Assembly: GCF_018617385.1 (NCBI RefSeq)
Contig: NZ_JACSKA010000001.1
Coordinates: 310,001 to 374,000, forward strand
DNA: 64,000 nt
Source: Exiguobacterium sp018617385
Lineage (GTDB): Bacteria; Bacillota; Bacilli; Exiguobacteriales; Exiguobacteriaceae
Direction of reading: 5' to 3'
The notes under the pieces are model-generated. The model did no database searches. It was not told where the DNA came from and worked only from the letters and a program-made list of their open reading frames with translations. Of this stretch, positions 6,857-15,600 are shown piece after piece. Position 1 is the stretch's first letter. Each line of letters opens with the position of its first letter. A program made the position numbers and the translations under genes.

Positions 6857-7273
6857 ATGGACGCAACAGATCGACGTATCATTGAAGCCTTGCAACAAAA
6901 CAGTCGTATGACAATGAAGGAACTAGGAGAACACGTTCACTTGACGGGGCAAGCAACAGCCACACGGGTTAAGAAGTTAGAAGACCTTGGAATTATCGAA
7001 GGATACACGATTCGAATCAATGAGGATCAAATCGGTTTGCCAATTCATGCGATGATTACGATTTACACAACGAGCACATTTCACGATCCCTACCTTCTTT
7101 TTCTTAAAGAGCATCGGCAATACGTACGACATAACTACAAGGTGAGTGGGGATGGATGCTATCTACTCGAGTGTCGTTTCCCGACGAATCACGAACTGAA
7201 TGCATTTTTAGATGGACTCAGCAAATACGTGAACTATAAATTATCACTTGTCATTCATCAAAACACCCAGTGA
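6857..7273 (+). CDS. Lrp/AsnC-family transcriptional regulator
   Basis: A 138-residue protein with the N-terminal helix-turn-helix of the family (MDATDRRIIEALQQNSRMTMKELGEHVHLTGQATATRVKKLEDLGIIEGYTIRIN) and a C-terminal RAM/AsnC ligand domain (residues 65-138, with HNYKVSGDGCYLLECRF). The ATG at 6857 is the start because AAAGGAG (6842-6848) precedes it. Such proteins form dimers to octamers that bind amino acids and control metabolism genes. The target here may be the divergent MBL-fold gene. Its stop codon is inside the terminator stem at 7262-7295. Confidence 0.9.
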   Translation: MDATDRRIIEALQQNSRMTMKELGEHVHLTGQATATRVKKLEDLGIIEGYTIRINEDQIGLPIHAMITIYTTSTFHDPYLLFLKEHRQYVRHNYKVSGDGCYLLECRFPTNHELNAFLDGLSKYVNYKLSLVIHQNTQ

Positions 7274-7297
7274 ATCGTTGAATTCACTGGGTGTTTG
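7262..7297. terminator. Bidirectional terminator between Lrp-type and WYL regulator genes
   Basis: AACACCCAGTGAAT (7262-7275) pairs with ATTCACTGGGTGTT (7282-7295), loop of six. The 14-base stem contains the stop codon of the Lrp-type gene and borders the end of the convergent gene at 7298. Confidence 0.85.
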
Positions 7298-8206
7298 TTA
7301 AACATACATATTCATTAAACGTTCCGCATGTCCCTTCATCATCTCCCGCAACTCACTTGGAGATTTGACCTCCACTTCAGCCCCGGCCTTCAACAGCTGT
7401 CTCGACAAAAACGGCAGCTCTTCTTCAGGTACGTCCCATTCATTCTTCTCTTCAATATCGGGTAATACATCTTCAAGCAGACGACGACCGAGCGGGGTGA
7501 GTTCGAGTTGAACGACTACACCGATTCGTTCGTCATTTGCCTGAAGCAAGGCCACCAAATCCTCGGATTCAAACGGTTCCTCGAGTAACTTGACCGCTTC
7601 CACTCGATCAATCCGATATTGCCGGAATCCGAGATCGGAGAGCCCGAAGACGTACCACTTCAAGTCAAGAAGTGCCATGCCGACCGGTTCAACGATGAAT
7701 GTACGTGGTCCTTTCGTCGTTTGATACGTCATCTCGATCTTGTTCTTGCGCTCGACTGCCTGATAGATGTCCTTTGTGAACGGAGCCTTTGGAATCTGTT
7801 TGTTCCCGAGCCACAGGATATTTCGTTCTAAGTGATGAATCTTCGTTTCTAAGTCCTGAGGTAACTCGTTCACGTACCAGTCGGACAACGTATGTCGTAT
7901 GTCCCCAAACGGCACATCAGGGATGTGTTCCATCCATTTGAGAGTGAGATAAAGGGCGACGGCTTCTTGTTCGCGTAGGTGGAGCGGTGGCAATAAGCGG
8001 TTTGGTAACATTTCATAGCCGCCCCCGTTTCCCGACACACTCCAAATCGGATACCCGAGTTCTTCGAGCGATAGCATATCACGCTGGATTGTTCGAATAG
8101 AGGCACCTGTCTCTTGAGCGAGTTCTTCAGCGGTAAAACGTCGTCCGCGATTGAGTAGGCGAATCAGTTGCAAGTGTCGTTTTTTCATATCTACCATTCC
8201 CGTCAT
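7298..8206 (-). CDS. HTH/WYL-domain transcriptional regulator, YafY type
   Basis: A 302-residue regulator: an N-terminal winged helix (residues 7-65; RRFTAEELAQETGASIRTIQRDMLSLEELGYP), then a WYL domain near residues 150-215 (IEMTYQTTKGPRTFIVEPVGMALLDLKWYVFGLSD) and a C-terminal WCX-like region. In the WYL motif the tryptophan-tyrosine pair is present (KWYV). Such proteins bind nucleic acids or nucleotides and respond to DNA damage or other signals. It is divergent from the DHFR-family gene at 8261 with only about 55 bases between, and may control it. The start is uncertain: in-frame ATGs lie at 8206, 8197 and 8188, none with a clear ribosome binding site. Confidence 0.85.
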   Translation of the reverse strand: MTGMVDMKKRHLQLIRLLNRGRRFTAEELAQETGASIRTIQRDMLSLEELGYPIWSVSGNGGGYEMLPNRLLPPLHLREQEAVALYLTLKWMEHIPDVPFGDIRHTLSDWYVNELPQDLETKIHHLERNILWLGNKQIPKAPFTKDIYQAVERKNKIEMTYQTTKGPRTFIVEPVGMALLDLKWYVFGLSDLGFRQYRIDRVEAVKLLEEPFESEDLVALLQANDERIGVVVQLELTPLGRRLLEDVLPDIEEKNEWDVPEEELPFLSRQLLKAGAEVEVKSPSELREMMKGHAERLMNMYV

Positions 8207-8260
8207 CTTTTGTCGTGTTTGTTCGTTAAGATGAATGTATCACGAATCAAGGAGGAACAC

Positions 8261-8782
8261 ATGATGCCGAATGTCGTGTTGTATATTGCGATGAGTTTAG
8301 ACGGAAAGATTGCCCGGTCGAACGATCAACTCGATTGGTTGTTCGAAGTAGAGGGGGACGGGGACAACGGCTATGCTGATTTTTTCAAAACGGTTGGTGC
8401 TGTCATCATGGGACGGAAAACGTATGAGGAAGTCCTTCAATTGTCAGAAGAGTACCCATATAAAGACATCCTGAACTATATTTTGACGCGTCAGCCTGAC
8501 CGTGAGGCAGAACATGTCACATTTACGGACGAACCAATTGAAGAACTGATTCATCGATTGAAAGGAGAAGTTGATCAAGACATTTGGCTCATCGGTGGGG
8601 GAGAAGTCATCAAAGCAGCGATGGAGCATAACTTGATTGACCGGTATGAGATTGCGATTGCACCGGTCGTGTTGGGTGAGGGAATCCCACTTTTCCCAGA
8701 AGGCACGAAAGAAACGAAGCTTCGACTGACAAGTCAACGCGCATCTGGTCAATTTGTGATGGTCACTTACAATAGAGCATAA
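8261..8782 (+). CDS. Dihydrofolate reductase family protein (RibD C-terminal domain/YwjB type)
   Basis: A 173-residue Rossmann-like reductase of the RibD-C/DHFR superfamily. VLYIAMSLDGKIARSNDQLDWL at the N terminus, VIMGRKTYEEVL near residue 50 and DIWLIGGGEVIKAAMEHNLIDRYEIAIAPVVLGEGIPLF (about 112-150) are standard signatures of NADPH-using members. It is far from the true FolA sequence, so a role in folate reduction is not supported; the substrate is unknown. The start at 8261 is chosen for GGAGG (8251-8255) five bases upstream. It ends in a clear terminator. Confidence 0.87.
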   Translation: MMPNVVLYIAMSLDGKIARSNDQLDWLFEVEGDGDNGYADFFKTVGAVIMGRKTYEEVLQLSEEYPYKDILNYILTRQPDREAEHVTFTDEPIEELIHRLKGEVDQDIWLIGGGEVIKAAMEHNLIDRYEIAIAPVVLGEGIPLFPEGTKETKLRLTSQRASGQFVMVTYNRA

Positions 8783-8794
8783 ACACCAACGCGA

Positions 8795-8829
8795 AACACC
8801 TCGATTTTTTAAGAAATCGAGGTGTTTTT
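8795..8829 (+). terminator. Intrinsic terminator of the DHFR-family gene
   Basis: AACACCTCGATTT (8795-8807) pairs with AAATCGAGGTGTT (8814-8826), then TTT. The rest of the interval to 8990 is A+T rich; no promoter could be assigned with confidence. Confidence 0.85.
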
Positions 8830-8990
8830 CGATGTGTTAAAACGAGAGAATATAAGGATCCAATTTACTTCTTCGAGAAAAATATTCTTGAAATTTATTA
8901 TCATAAAAAGGAAAATATTATTATGAGCATTCTATATTTTGAAATTTGAGAAAATATAAGTCACATAGTCGAATCCAAGGGGTTGAAAAC

Positions 8991-10058
8991 ATGTTCATTA
9001 GTTTAGTCGCAAACTCATGTATTTCGTTTACCGGGATTTACTTTATAGCAAAGGTTTTGAATTATCATACGAACCATCAGCTTGCCAAAAACATGGTTGT
9101 CGGCGTTTTAGCGGGTGGGCTCGGGATTTTTCTAATTACACAAGGGGTGCTCTACGATGAGGTAGTGAAGATTGACTTCCGCTATCTGGCGCTCATCCTT
9201 CTTGGATTTTATCGGTTGATTTCACCACTATTTATTGCAGCGACCATCATTTCCATCTACCGCTTCAGTTTTGGACTGAATATCCAATCAATCGTAGCGT
9301 GTATCGCCATTTTCCTCATCGCAGGTGGAATCGTAATGATGTATAAAATCACATCGTTAGAAAAGAAGTTATTATTTTTCGGCATGGTGTTAAATCTATG
9401 GGCTTGTTTGATAGCAACTCTTGCGATTGTGACGAATGGTGGATTCACGCTAAATGCTTTTCAAATCGCACTCCTAGTCGCCAGTATCAGTTTCCCAGTC
9501 GGCATGTTAATCACTGTATTAAATATTGATGTCTTTTTGATTAATCAACGTGTGAAAGAATATAAGATATCAGCTGAAACGGATCATTTAACTGGACTTG
9601 CGAATCGTCGAGCGTGGGAAGTGCAGATGAAGAAATTTAAAGAACGTTCATCGATTTGTAACGTTTTGATGATTGATATTGATCATTTCAAACAAATCAA
9701 CGATCGATATGGTCATTCGAACGGGGACGAGATTTTGAAGCAGTTCGCCCAACTCCTTCATCGTGAAACAAGGGATCATGATATTAAAGCTAGAATCGGA
9801 GGAGAAGAGTTCGGTATTTTAATCCCCATGTTGTCGCATCTAGAAATTATGAACGTGGCAGAACGGATTCGAAACAGTATTTCCAAGCATGAATTCAAAC
9901 TACTTGATCATCGCGTCATCCATATCTCCGTATCCATTGGAATTGCCAATGGAAAAAGTGAAAATTTACATGAAATGATTCACTTGGCAGACGATTCACT
10001 ATACCAAGCAAAAAACAGTGGTCGAAACTGTACGTATATCAACGAAACAGTCGTGTAA
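8991..10058 (+). CDS. Membrane diguanylate cyclase, 5TM-LYT sensor plus GGDEF
   Basis: A 355-residue membrane enzyme that makes c-di-GMP from two GTP. Residues 1 to about 190 form six or so transmembrane segments with the 5TMR-LYT look (FRYLALILLGFYRLISPLFIAATIISIYR). The GGDEF domain follows (TDHLTGLANRRAWE, DIDHFKQINDRYGHSNGD), with active site GGEEF. Five residues before it is an RDHD, a complete RxxD product-inhibition site. So it should be active and feedback controlled. The start at 8991 follows AAGGGG at 8978-8983. It precedes a GGDEF-EAL gene by 27 bases, so synthesis and breakdown enzymes are probably co-transcribed. Confidence 0.9.
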   Translation: MFISLVANSCISFTGIYFIAKVLNYHTNHQLAKNMVVGVLAGGLGIFLITQGVLYDEVVKIDFRYLALILLGFYRLISPLFIAATIISIYRFSFGLNIQSIVACIAIFLIAGGIVMMYKITSLEKKLLFFGMVLNLWACLIATLAIVTNGGFTLNAFQIALLVASISFPVGMLITVLNIDVFLINQRVKEYKISAETDHLTGLANRRAWEVQMKKFKERSSICNVLMIDIDHFKQINDRYGHSNGDEILKQFAQLLHRETRDHDIKARIGGEEFGILIPMLSHLEIMNVAERIRNSISKHEFKLLDHRVIHISVSIGIANGKSENLHEMIHLADDSLYQAKNSGRNCTYINETVV

Positions 10059-10085
10059 TCAACGAATGGAAAGGAAGTATGATGA

Positions 10086-12377
10086 ATGAAGATGACAAAA
10101 CAACCCCTTTTATTATGGTCTGCTCTGACTGGTGTTGTTCTTCTGTCTCTTACCCTCGCTAATATGATTGAGCCGTTAGAAGGCTTACACTATTTGAGTG
10201 TGACGTTCATTATGTTGTTGGGATTACGAATTTCTGTTGAATCGTTGCTGATTTGGCGGAAAAACAAGAGTGATGTTTCGTTCTTTTGGTTTTTATTCGG
10301 AATAGCATTTACGTTTTTCTGGATTTATGTATCTCTTCACGAACTCTATCTCCTATCCGACTCGTTCATCCCGTATACGCTTGTCTTAGTAGTGGAGTTT
10401 ATGAGTTTTCTCCTTCTCTTTCTTGCCCTTTTATACAAGGCGAATAAACGGAAGCTGCATGAAAAAGGAAAATCTTATATCTTCGATTTGCTCATATATT
10501 TAACCATTCTCACAGCGATTATGTTGCATGTTTCGATGTTTGTTAACAAGTTGGCATACCATGACTTTCTTGCGCATCAATATTTAAATGGTGCGATCCA
10601 AATTTTGTATATATGCGTACTGATTACAGTACTCACCATCTTCTATTTCAATAAAATCGAATTGAACAATAAAAATACGACGCAAATCTTAGTCGGGTTG
10701 ACGTTAATGGTCTGCATGGATTTTTTGAAATATCCGATTTACAACTCTTCATTACAAGTGCTAATCACAGTGGACTATCTGATTTGGCTCATTTCATTCG
10801 GACTTGTTTCAAACGCGGTTCGTAATCAATTGAGAGGGATGAACACTACGAGGAGTGCACCAAAGCGTCGAGAAAGGATCATATTTTGGTCGGTTCGCGA
10901 ATTCATGTTGCCGACGTTTGCAATTTTTGTATTGCTTATATTGACACTTGCGAGCTCAGGGTGGGACATTGACTTATTCGGTTTTGCTGGACTAATCTGT
11001 ATCCCTCTGTTTATGGCGAAACAATTTATCGTGTCACGAGACAACACTCGCTTAGTCGAACATCTCGAACACATCGCCTATCATGACAAACTGACATCCC
11101 TTGGGAATCGAGATGCATTTTTAGACGTTTTACAAGAAGAAATGCAGTCATTAGAAGCCTCTAAAAAAGCAATTGTCATTCTGAATCTCAATCGGCTGAA
11201 GAGAATAAATGACACGTACGGACATCGAATTGGCAATGAAGTGATTCGTCAAAGTGCACGCAGTATTCAGGAAAATATGAATACAAACGATGAGTTGTTT
11301 GTCCTGGGGGGAGGAGAGTTCGCTTTTCTCTATACCATCACGAGTCCAGAAGCGTTAGAGGACGATCTCCAAGCGATTTGTCATGCTTTTGGCACACATT
11401 TTAATATCGATCAGCGTGAGATATTAGTTTCTATTCGAATGGGTGTCTATGTAATAGATCGTGCAAAGGATACGGTGATAAATGTTCTCGAAAAAGGCGA
11501 CATTGCGTTGAAGCACGCAAAAGAACTTACGCCTAATCAAGTCGTGATTTTTAATGAAAATCTTCAGTCAAACCTCATTCGAAAAATGGAGATCGAACGA
11601 GAATTGCGTCATGCCCTGTTATATGATGAGTTCGATGTTCATTATCAACCAAAAGTCCGTCTGAGTGATGACGCATTAGTCGGTGTGGAAGCATTGATCC
11701 GATGGGAAAACGAACAACTTGGGAAAGTCGGTCCGGCAGAGTTCATTCCGATTGCAGAACAGATGGGGCTCATTTATGAGATTGGAGAGAGTGTGTTCCG
11801 TCATGCGGTCGAACAATGTGTGAACTGGAACAATTATTTAAAGCACCCCATCTCCGTCTCTGTCAACGTCTCCGTGTTGCAGCTAGAAGATCGACGCTTC
11901 GTCAGGATGATAAAGGATGTGATTGAACACGCGGGGATTGATCCTGGATTAGTCGAACTAGAAATCACCGAGAGCGTGGCGCAAAACCTTGATGAGAACC
12001 GAATGACATTAAAACAGTTAAAGCAAATCGGGGTGAGATGTTCGATTGATGATTTTGGAACGGGTTATTCCTCATTGAACGTGCTTGAGCAGTTACCAAT
12101 CGATACATTAAAAATCGATAAATCATTTATCGATCGGCTGAACAATCGAATTAGTCAGTCGATTATTGAAACCATCATTCATTTATGTACAGTGCTCAAT
12201 CTTGAAATTGTGGCAGAGGGAATTGAGTCTAAGAAACAAGCGGATGTGTTAAAGCAAATCGGTTGTAACATTGGTCAAGGGTATTATTTCTCAAAACCCC
12301 TAAACCGATTTGATATGAGTCAATTGCTGCAAGACTCTGTAAAGAATAAAAGAGATCAAGTGGCACGACCATCTTGA
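10086..12377 (+). CDS. Membrane GGDEF-EAL protein, probable c-di-GMP phosphodiesterase
   Basis: A 763-residue protein with about eight or nine N-terminal membrane segments (to residue 310), a GGDEF domain (about 330-490) and an EAL domain (about 505-750). The cyclase site reads GGGEF instead of GG(D/E)EF and there is no RxxD site, so cyclase activity is probably lost. The EAL site is complete: EALIRW, SVNVSVLQL, ELEITES, IDDFGTGYSSL, KIDKSF and VAEGIES. It should therefore cleave c-di-GMP, with the GGDEF half perhaps sensing GTP. It sits just after the diguanylate cyclase gene. A start at 10092 (second Met) is also possible. Confidence 0.9.
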   Translation: MKMTKQPLLLWSALTGVVLLSLTLANMIEPLEGLHYLSVTFIMLLGLRISVESLLIWRKNKSDVSFFWFLFGIAFTFFWIYVSLHELYLLSDSFIPYTLVLVVEFMSFLLLFLALLYKANKRKLHEKGKSYIFDLLIYLTILTAIMLHVSMFVNKLAYHDFLAHQYLNGAIQILYICVLITVLTIFYFNKIELNNKNTTQILVGLTLMVCMDFLKYPIYNSSLQVLITVDYLIWLISFGLVSNAVRNQLRGMNTTRSAPKRRERIIFWSVREFMLPTFAIFVLLILTLASSGWDIDLFGFAGLICIPLFMAKQFIVSRDNTRLVEHLEHIAYHDKLTSLGNRDAFLDVLQEEMQSLEASKKAIVILNLNRLKRINDTYGHRIGNEVIRQSARSIQENMNTNDELFVLGGGEFAFLYTITSPEALEDDLQAICHAFGTHFNIDQREILVSIRMGVYVIDRAKDTVINVLEKGDIALKHAKELTPNQVVIFNENLQSNLIRKMEIERELRHALLYDEFDVHYQPKVRLSDDALVGVEALIRWENEQLGKVGPAEFIPIAEQMGLIYEIGESVFRHAVEQCVNWNNYLKHPISVSVNVSVLQLEDRRFVRMIKDVIEHAGIDPGLVELEITESVAQNLDENRMTLKQLKQIGVRCSIDDFGTGYSSLNVLEQLPIDTLKIDKSFIDRLNNRISQSIIETIIHLCTVLNLEIVAEGIESKKQADVLKQIGCNIGQGYYFSKPLNRFDMSQLLQDSVKNKRDQVARPS

Positions 12378-12396
12378 ATCGAGTATGAAGGGGATG

Positions 12397-12430
12397 AAAG
12401 CGCATCGGTCATTGACCGGATGCGCTTTTT
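12397..12430. terminator. Bidirectional terminator between GGDEF-EAL and deacetylase genes
   Basis: AAAGCGCATCGGTC (12397-12410) pairs with GACCGGATGCGCTTT (12414-12428) with one bulged C, then TTT. It overlaps the stop of the convergent deacetylase gene. Confidence 0.8.
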
Positions 12431-13146
12431 AGTCGTTTTGGTTCCCATACATCAGAAAAGTTGTGAACCGGTTGGACACCCTCTAACGTACGGAATTCAT
12501 AATCTCGTTCTTTCGCATAACGAATGATTGTATCGAGTGCTTTCGGCGTCATCGAGTGATCGTGCGCTAAAATAATCGAAGCAATATTGGCGGCGCGATT
12601 CGCTTCGAGTCGGTCGAATACACGTTGCTCGACACGAGCATTGTCTTTCTTATACACATGGTCGAGACTACCGACATTCCAGTCCCAAATCTCAAAACCG
12701 GCATCGGTCATCGCCTGCCAGTGTGCAGGTGTCATGCCGGCGTCACTCCCATAAATGGTGCGGGCCATGTTCGTATGGATGCCGGTCACTTCATAGATAA
12801 GTGCTTGTACTTCCTGCATCTGACGCACGGCCGTCAACGGTGTTTCATAAAATTCATCCCGGTCGTGTCGCATCCCGTGTAAGGCAATCAAATGACCTTC
12901 CGCAATGGTGCGGTGAAGCAGATGCTCATTTCCTTCGATGTTCTTTCCGAGGATGAAGAAGGTTGCCTTCACTTGATGTTTCTTCAAGACATCGAGTAGC
13001 TTTCCCGTTTTCCAGTTCGGTCCATCATCGAGCGTCAAATAGATGAGACTCGGGTCGTTATAGGCCTTCGGCTCCGGAATCGCAGCCTGTGACAAAGACC
13101 CAATCAGTAGAAAGATCGACATGAGTAAAAGAACGCGTTTCATCAT
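12409..13146 (-). CDS. Secreted polysaccharide deacetylase (CE4/NodB domain)
   Basis: A 245-residue exported protein: a hydrophobic signal segment in residues 2-22 (KRVLLLMSIFLLIGSLSQAA) and then the NodB fold. Motif 1 is TLDDGP (usually TFDDGP); the zinc histidines are in HGMRH (usual H-S/T-xxH); motif 3 is RTIYG rather than RPPYG; motif 4 is WDWNV; motif 5 is IILAHDHS. The metal site is therefore intact, but the substrate groove differs from peptidoglycan deacetylases. It would remove acetyl groups from a cell-wall or exopolysaccharide amino sugar. A TTG at 13155 is an alternative start, but the ATG at 13146 has better spacing to GGGAG. Confidence 0.85.
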   Translation of the reverse strand: MMKRVLLLMSIFLLIGSLSQAAIPEPKAYNDPSLIYLTLDDGPNWKTGKLLDVLKKHQVKATFFILGKNIEGNEHLLHRTIAEGHLIALHGMRHDRDEFYETPLTAVRQMQEVQALIYEVTGIHTNMARTIYGSDAGMTPAHWQAMTDAGFEIWDWNVGSLDHVYKKDNARVEQRVFDRLEANRAANIASIILAHDHSMTPKALDTIIRYAKERDYEFRTLEGVQPVHNFSDVWEPKRLKSASGQ

Positions 13147-13199
13147 TCCATTCAAAACTCCCTCAAATCAAAACCAAGCGACATGTGATACATACTTTA

Positions 13200-13688
13200 T
13201 CATATGTTGGAGACATCGAGACGATAAATCTGTTCGTCAAGTTCTGTCGTGAGATAGGTGAAGTTCAATTTCTTCAATAGCGCGATGGATGCCACGTTCG
13301 TCCCAAGCACACCGGCTTTGAACGCTTCTGCTCCTTGGTCGGCCAAGTGACGAATCAATCCCGACATCACTTCAAATGCATAGCCTTGCCGAGCGCGCGT
13401 AGGGGTAATCGTGTAGCCGATCCAATACGTCGCACCTTCTTGCTGGATATACACGTCCCCAATTAATTCATCGGTCGCTTGGTCGATGATGGCGAGTTGT
13501 GTGCCGTGTTGAAGCGAGGATTCGCCGAGTAGGGCGTTCTCATATTCTGCAAAGCTGAGTCCTTTGAATGACTGATCTTTCATCCAATCCAAGTCATTTC
13601 GGTAAATCATGAATGATTCGATGTCTTGGCGTTCGAATGGGCGGATAAGGCAGCGGGTTGTCGTGAGCATAATCGTCATATCACTCAC
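13200..13688 (-). CDS. GNAT-family N-acetyltransferase
   Basis: A 162-residue acetyl-CoA-dependent acetyltransferase of the RimJ/RimL-like type: TTRCLIRPFERQDIESFMIYRN at the start, IGDVYIQ and YWIGYTITPTRARQGYAFEVMSGLIRHL (the acetyl-CoA binding R/Q-x-x-G/A turn being ARQGYA), then SIALLKKLNF. The acceptor is unknown. The reading frame begins with GTG at 13688, overlapping the stop of the upstream membrane-protein gene (GTGA); the ATG at 13679 is an alternative. The two genes are probably translated together. Confidence 0.85.
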   Translation of the reverse strand: MSDMTIMLTTTRCLIRPFERQDIESFMIYRNDLDWMKDQSFKGLSFAEYENALLGESSLQHGTQLAIIDQATDELIGDVYIQQEGATYWIGYTITPTRARQGYAFEVMSGLIRHLADQGAEAFKAGVLGTNVASIALLKKLNFTYLTTELDEQIYRLDVSNI

Positions 13689-13966
13689 ACCATCTTCTTA
13701 TCTTTTTTGAATAGACCGACCAATAACAACGCCAGACCACTTAAGAAAATCACAGGGAAAATAAACCACATGATGAGTGCGGCCCATCCGTTCTGTACAC
13801 TGATTGCGTACGAGAGTCCGATCGAAAACGCTAAGGCAGGGGAGATAGGAATCATAAGAGCGATTCCCCATATTTTCAATTTTGTGTTTCGTGCTTCGCC
13901 TGTACTGAACCAATACGCCACGAATGCACCAAGAGCAACAATGAGATATCCGATTGCAATCGCCAT
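13685..13966 (-). CDS. Small membrane protein, three transmembrane segments
   Basis: A 93-residue protein I do not recognise. Hydrophobic stretches at residues 2-20, 31-53 and 61-85 suggest three membrane spans, ending in a basic tail (KKDKK). AAGGGA precedes the ATG. The gene overlaps the acetyltransferase start by four bases, so the two are co-expressed. No catalytic residues stand out; no function is proposed. Confidence 0.7.
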   Translation of the reverse strand: MAIAIGYLIVALGAFVAYWFSTGEARNTKLKIWGIALMIPISPALAFSIGLSYAISVQNGWAALIMWFIFPVIFLSGLALLLVGLFKKDKKMV

Positions 13967-14050
13967 TCCATCAGTCCCTTCTTCAAAATATCGACAGTTT
14001 AACCTCGCACTTACTTTCCATATATATCACGAAATCTCCTGTCACGATTC

Positions 14051-14080
14051 AAAAAACCGAGCCCTCGAAGGACTCGGTTT
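14051..14080 (-). terminator. Intrinsic terminator of gntK
   Basis: AAACCGAG (14054-14061) and CTCGGTTT (14073-14080), with inner CCT/AGG pairing; on the minus strand the stem is followed by six T. It lies just past the gluconate kinase stop codon. Confidence 0.8.
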
Positions 14081-14084
14081 GTCA

Positions 14085-15584
14085 TTATACATGTTTCCGC
14101 TGAAACGTTGAAATCGCTTCATACTCCTCAGATAGGTGACGTGACAGGCGGATGTAGATTGGTAAAAGTTCGCGATACACATTCGTCGCTTCCATGTTCG
14201 GTGTATGCTCATGAGTCACTTGTGGAACTTCTTGGAACTCTTCGATGTCCCCGAAAGCGTATTCCCCGAGCATGACAGCCCCGAGACATGAACTCTCGTG
14301 ACTCTCTGGCACGACGACCGGTGTATCAAAGATGTCTGCCATCATCTGACGCCACAAGCTCGACTGGGCAAAACCACCGGTCGCATGGATGCGGTTCGGG
14401 GCGCCCGTCAATTCATCGAGTGCGAGCATGACCGTATAGAGGTTAAAGATGACACCTTCCAATACGGCGCGGATAAAGTGTTCCCGTTTATGGTGAATGC
14501 TGAGTCCGAAGAATGAACCGCGAGCGTTCGAATCCCAGAGCGGAGCCCGTTCACCCATCAAATACGGATGGAACAACAGTCCGTCTGCACCCGGTTTGAC
14601 CGTTTCGGCGATTCGCGTCAACACATCGTACGCATCGATGCCGAGCCGTTTCGCCGTCTCAACCTCACTTGCTGCGAACTCGTCACGTAGCCAACGGAGG
14701 ATGATGCCGCCGTTATTGACCGGACCACCGATTACCCAATGCTTGTCTGTCAGCGCATAACAGAAGATGCGACCTTTCGGATCTTCGACCGGTTCTGAGA
14801 CGACCGTCCGGATGGCGCCGCTCGTCCCAATCGTCACGGCGACGACTCCTTGTTCGAAGGCACCGACACCGAGGTTTGAGAGCACGCCGTCGCTTGCCCC
14901 GATGACGAGCGGGAAGTCCCAGCCGAGCGTTTCGGTCACGTCAGGCGTCACTTGTAAAATCTCTGTCGTCGGTACGAGTTCAGATAAATGATCTCGTGTC
15001 ACACCGGCGACATCAAGTGCTTCCGTGTCCCAGTCTCGTTGCTTTAAATTGAAGAGTCCTGTCGCTGAAGCGATGGAATGGTCGACGACGAAGCGACCCG
15101 TCAACCGATAGAAGACATATTCTTTGATGGAGACGAACTTGTCCGTCTGGGCAAAGATGTCAGGGTGCTCCGCTTTCAACCAGCGCAGCTTCGACAACGG
15201 TGCCATCGGATGAACCGGGGTGCCGGTACGCATATGGAGGGCACTCGCATCAAAGTTGCGTTTGATTTCTTGCGTATACGGATTCGCCCGACTGTCGGCC
15301 CACGTGATGCTGTTCGTGAGCGGACGTCCTGACGCATCGAGTGCAATCAAGCTGTGCATCGCCGAGCTGAACGATGCGAAGCGAATCGGACCGTCCGCTT
15401 TGGCGCGGACCGCCGAGACAGCTTCGAGCACGGCCCCATAGATGACGACCGGGTCTTGCTCGGCCGTCTCCGTATCGGGCGTGAGAAGCGGATACAACAC
15501 GTTATGTACCGCCAGTTGTTGATGACCGTTGAACAGGACGGCTTTCGTACTCGTCGTCCCGATATCGACCCCAATCGTAAACAC
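14085..15584 (-). CDS. gntK: Gluconokinase, FGGY family
   Basis: A 499-residue kinase that phosphorylates gluconate to 6-phosphogluconate with ATP. FGGY landmarks: IGVDIGTTSTKAVLF at the N terminus (phosphate loop), SSAMHSLIALD and ITWADSRA (sugar binding), VTIGTSGAIRTV (second phosphate loop), and FHPYLMGERAPLWDSNARGSFFGLS and IHATGGFAQSSLWRQMMADI near the C terminus. The substrate is fixed by the adjacent GntP permease and 6-phosphogluconate dehydrogenase. The start is GTG at 15584, preceded by AGGAAGTG. It is the last gene of the minus-strand gnd-gntP-gntK group, 16 bases after gntP. Confidence 0.95.
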   Translation of the reverse strand: MFTIGVDIGTTSTKAVLFNGHQQLAVHNVLYPLLTPDTETAEQDPVVIYGAVLEAVSAVRAKADGPIRFASFSSAMHSLIALDASGRPLTNSITWADSRANPYTQEIKRNFDASALHMRTGTPVHPMAPLSKLRWLKAEHPDIFAQTDKFVSIKEYVFYRLTGRFVVDHSIASATGLFNLKQRDWDTEALDVAGVTRDHLSELVPTTEILQVTPDVTETLGWDFPLVIGASDGVLSNLGVGAFEQGVVAVTIGTSGAIRTVVSEPVEDPKGRIFCYALTDKHWVIGGPVNNGGIILRWLRDEFAASEVETAKRLGIDAYDVLTRIAETVKPGADGLLFHPYLMGERAPLWDSNARGSFFGLSIHHKREHFIRAVLEGVIFNLYTVMLALDELTGAPNRIHATGGFAQSSLWRQMMADIFDTPVVVPESHESSCLGAVMLGEYAFGDIEEFQEVPQVTHEHTPNMEATNVYRELLPIYIRLSRHLSEEYEAISTFQRKHV

Positions 15585-15600
15585 ACAATCACTTCCTAAC

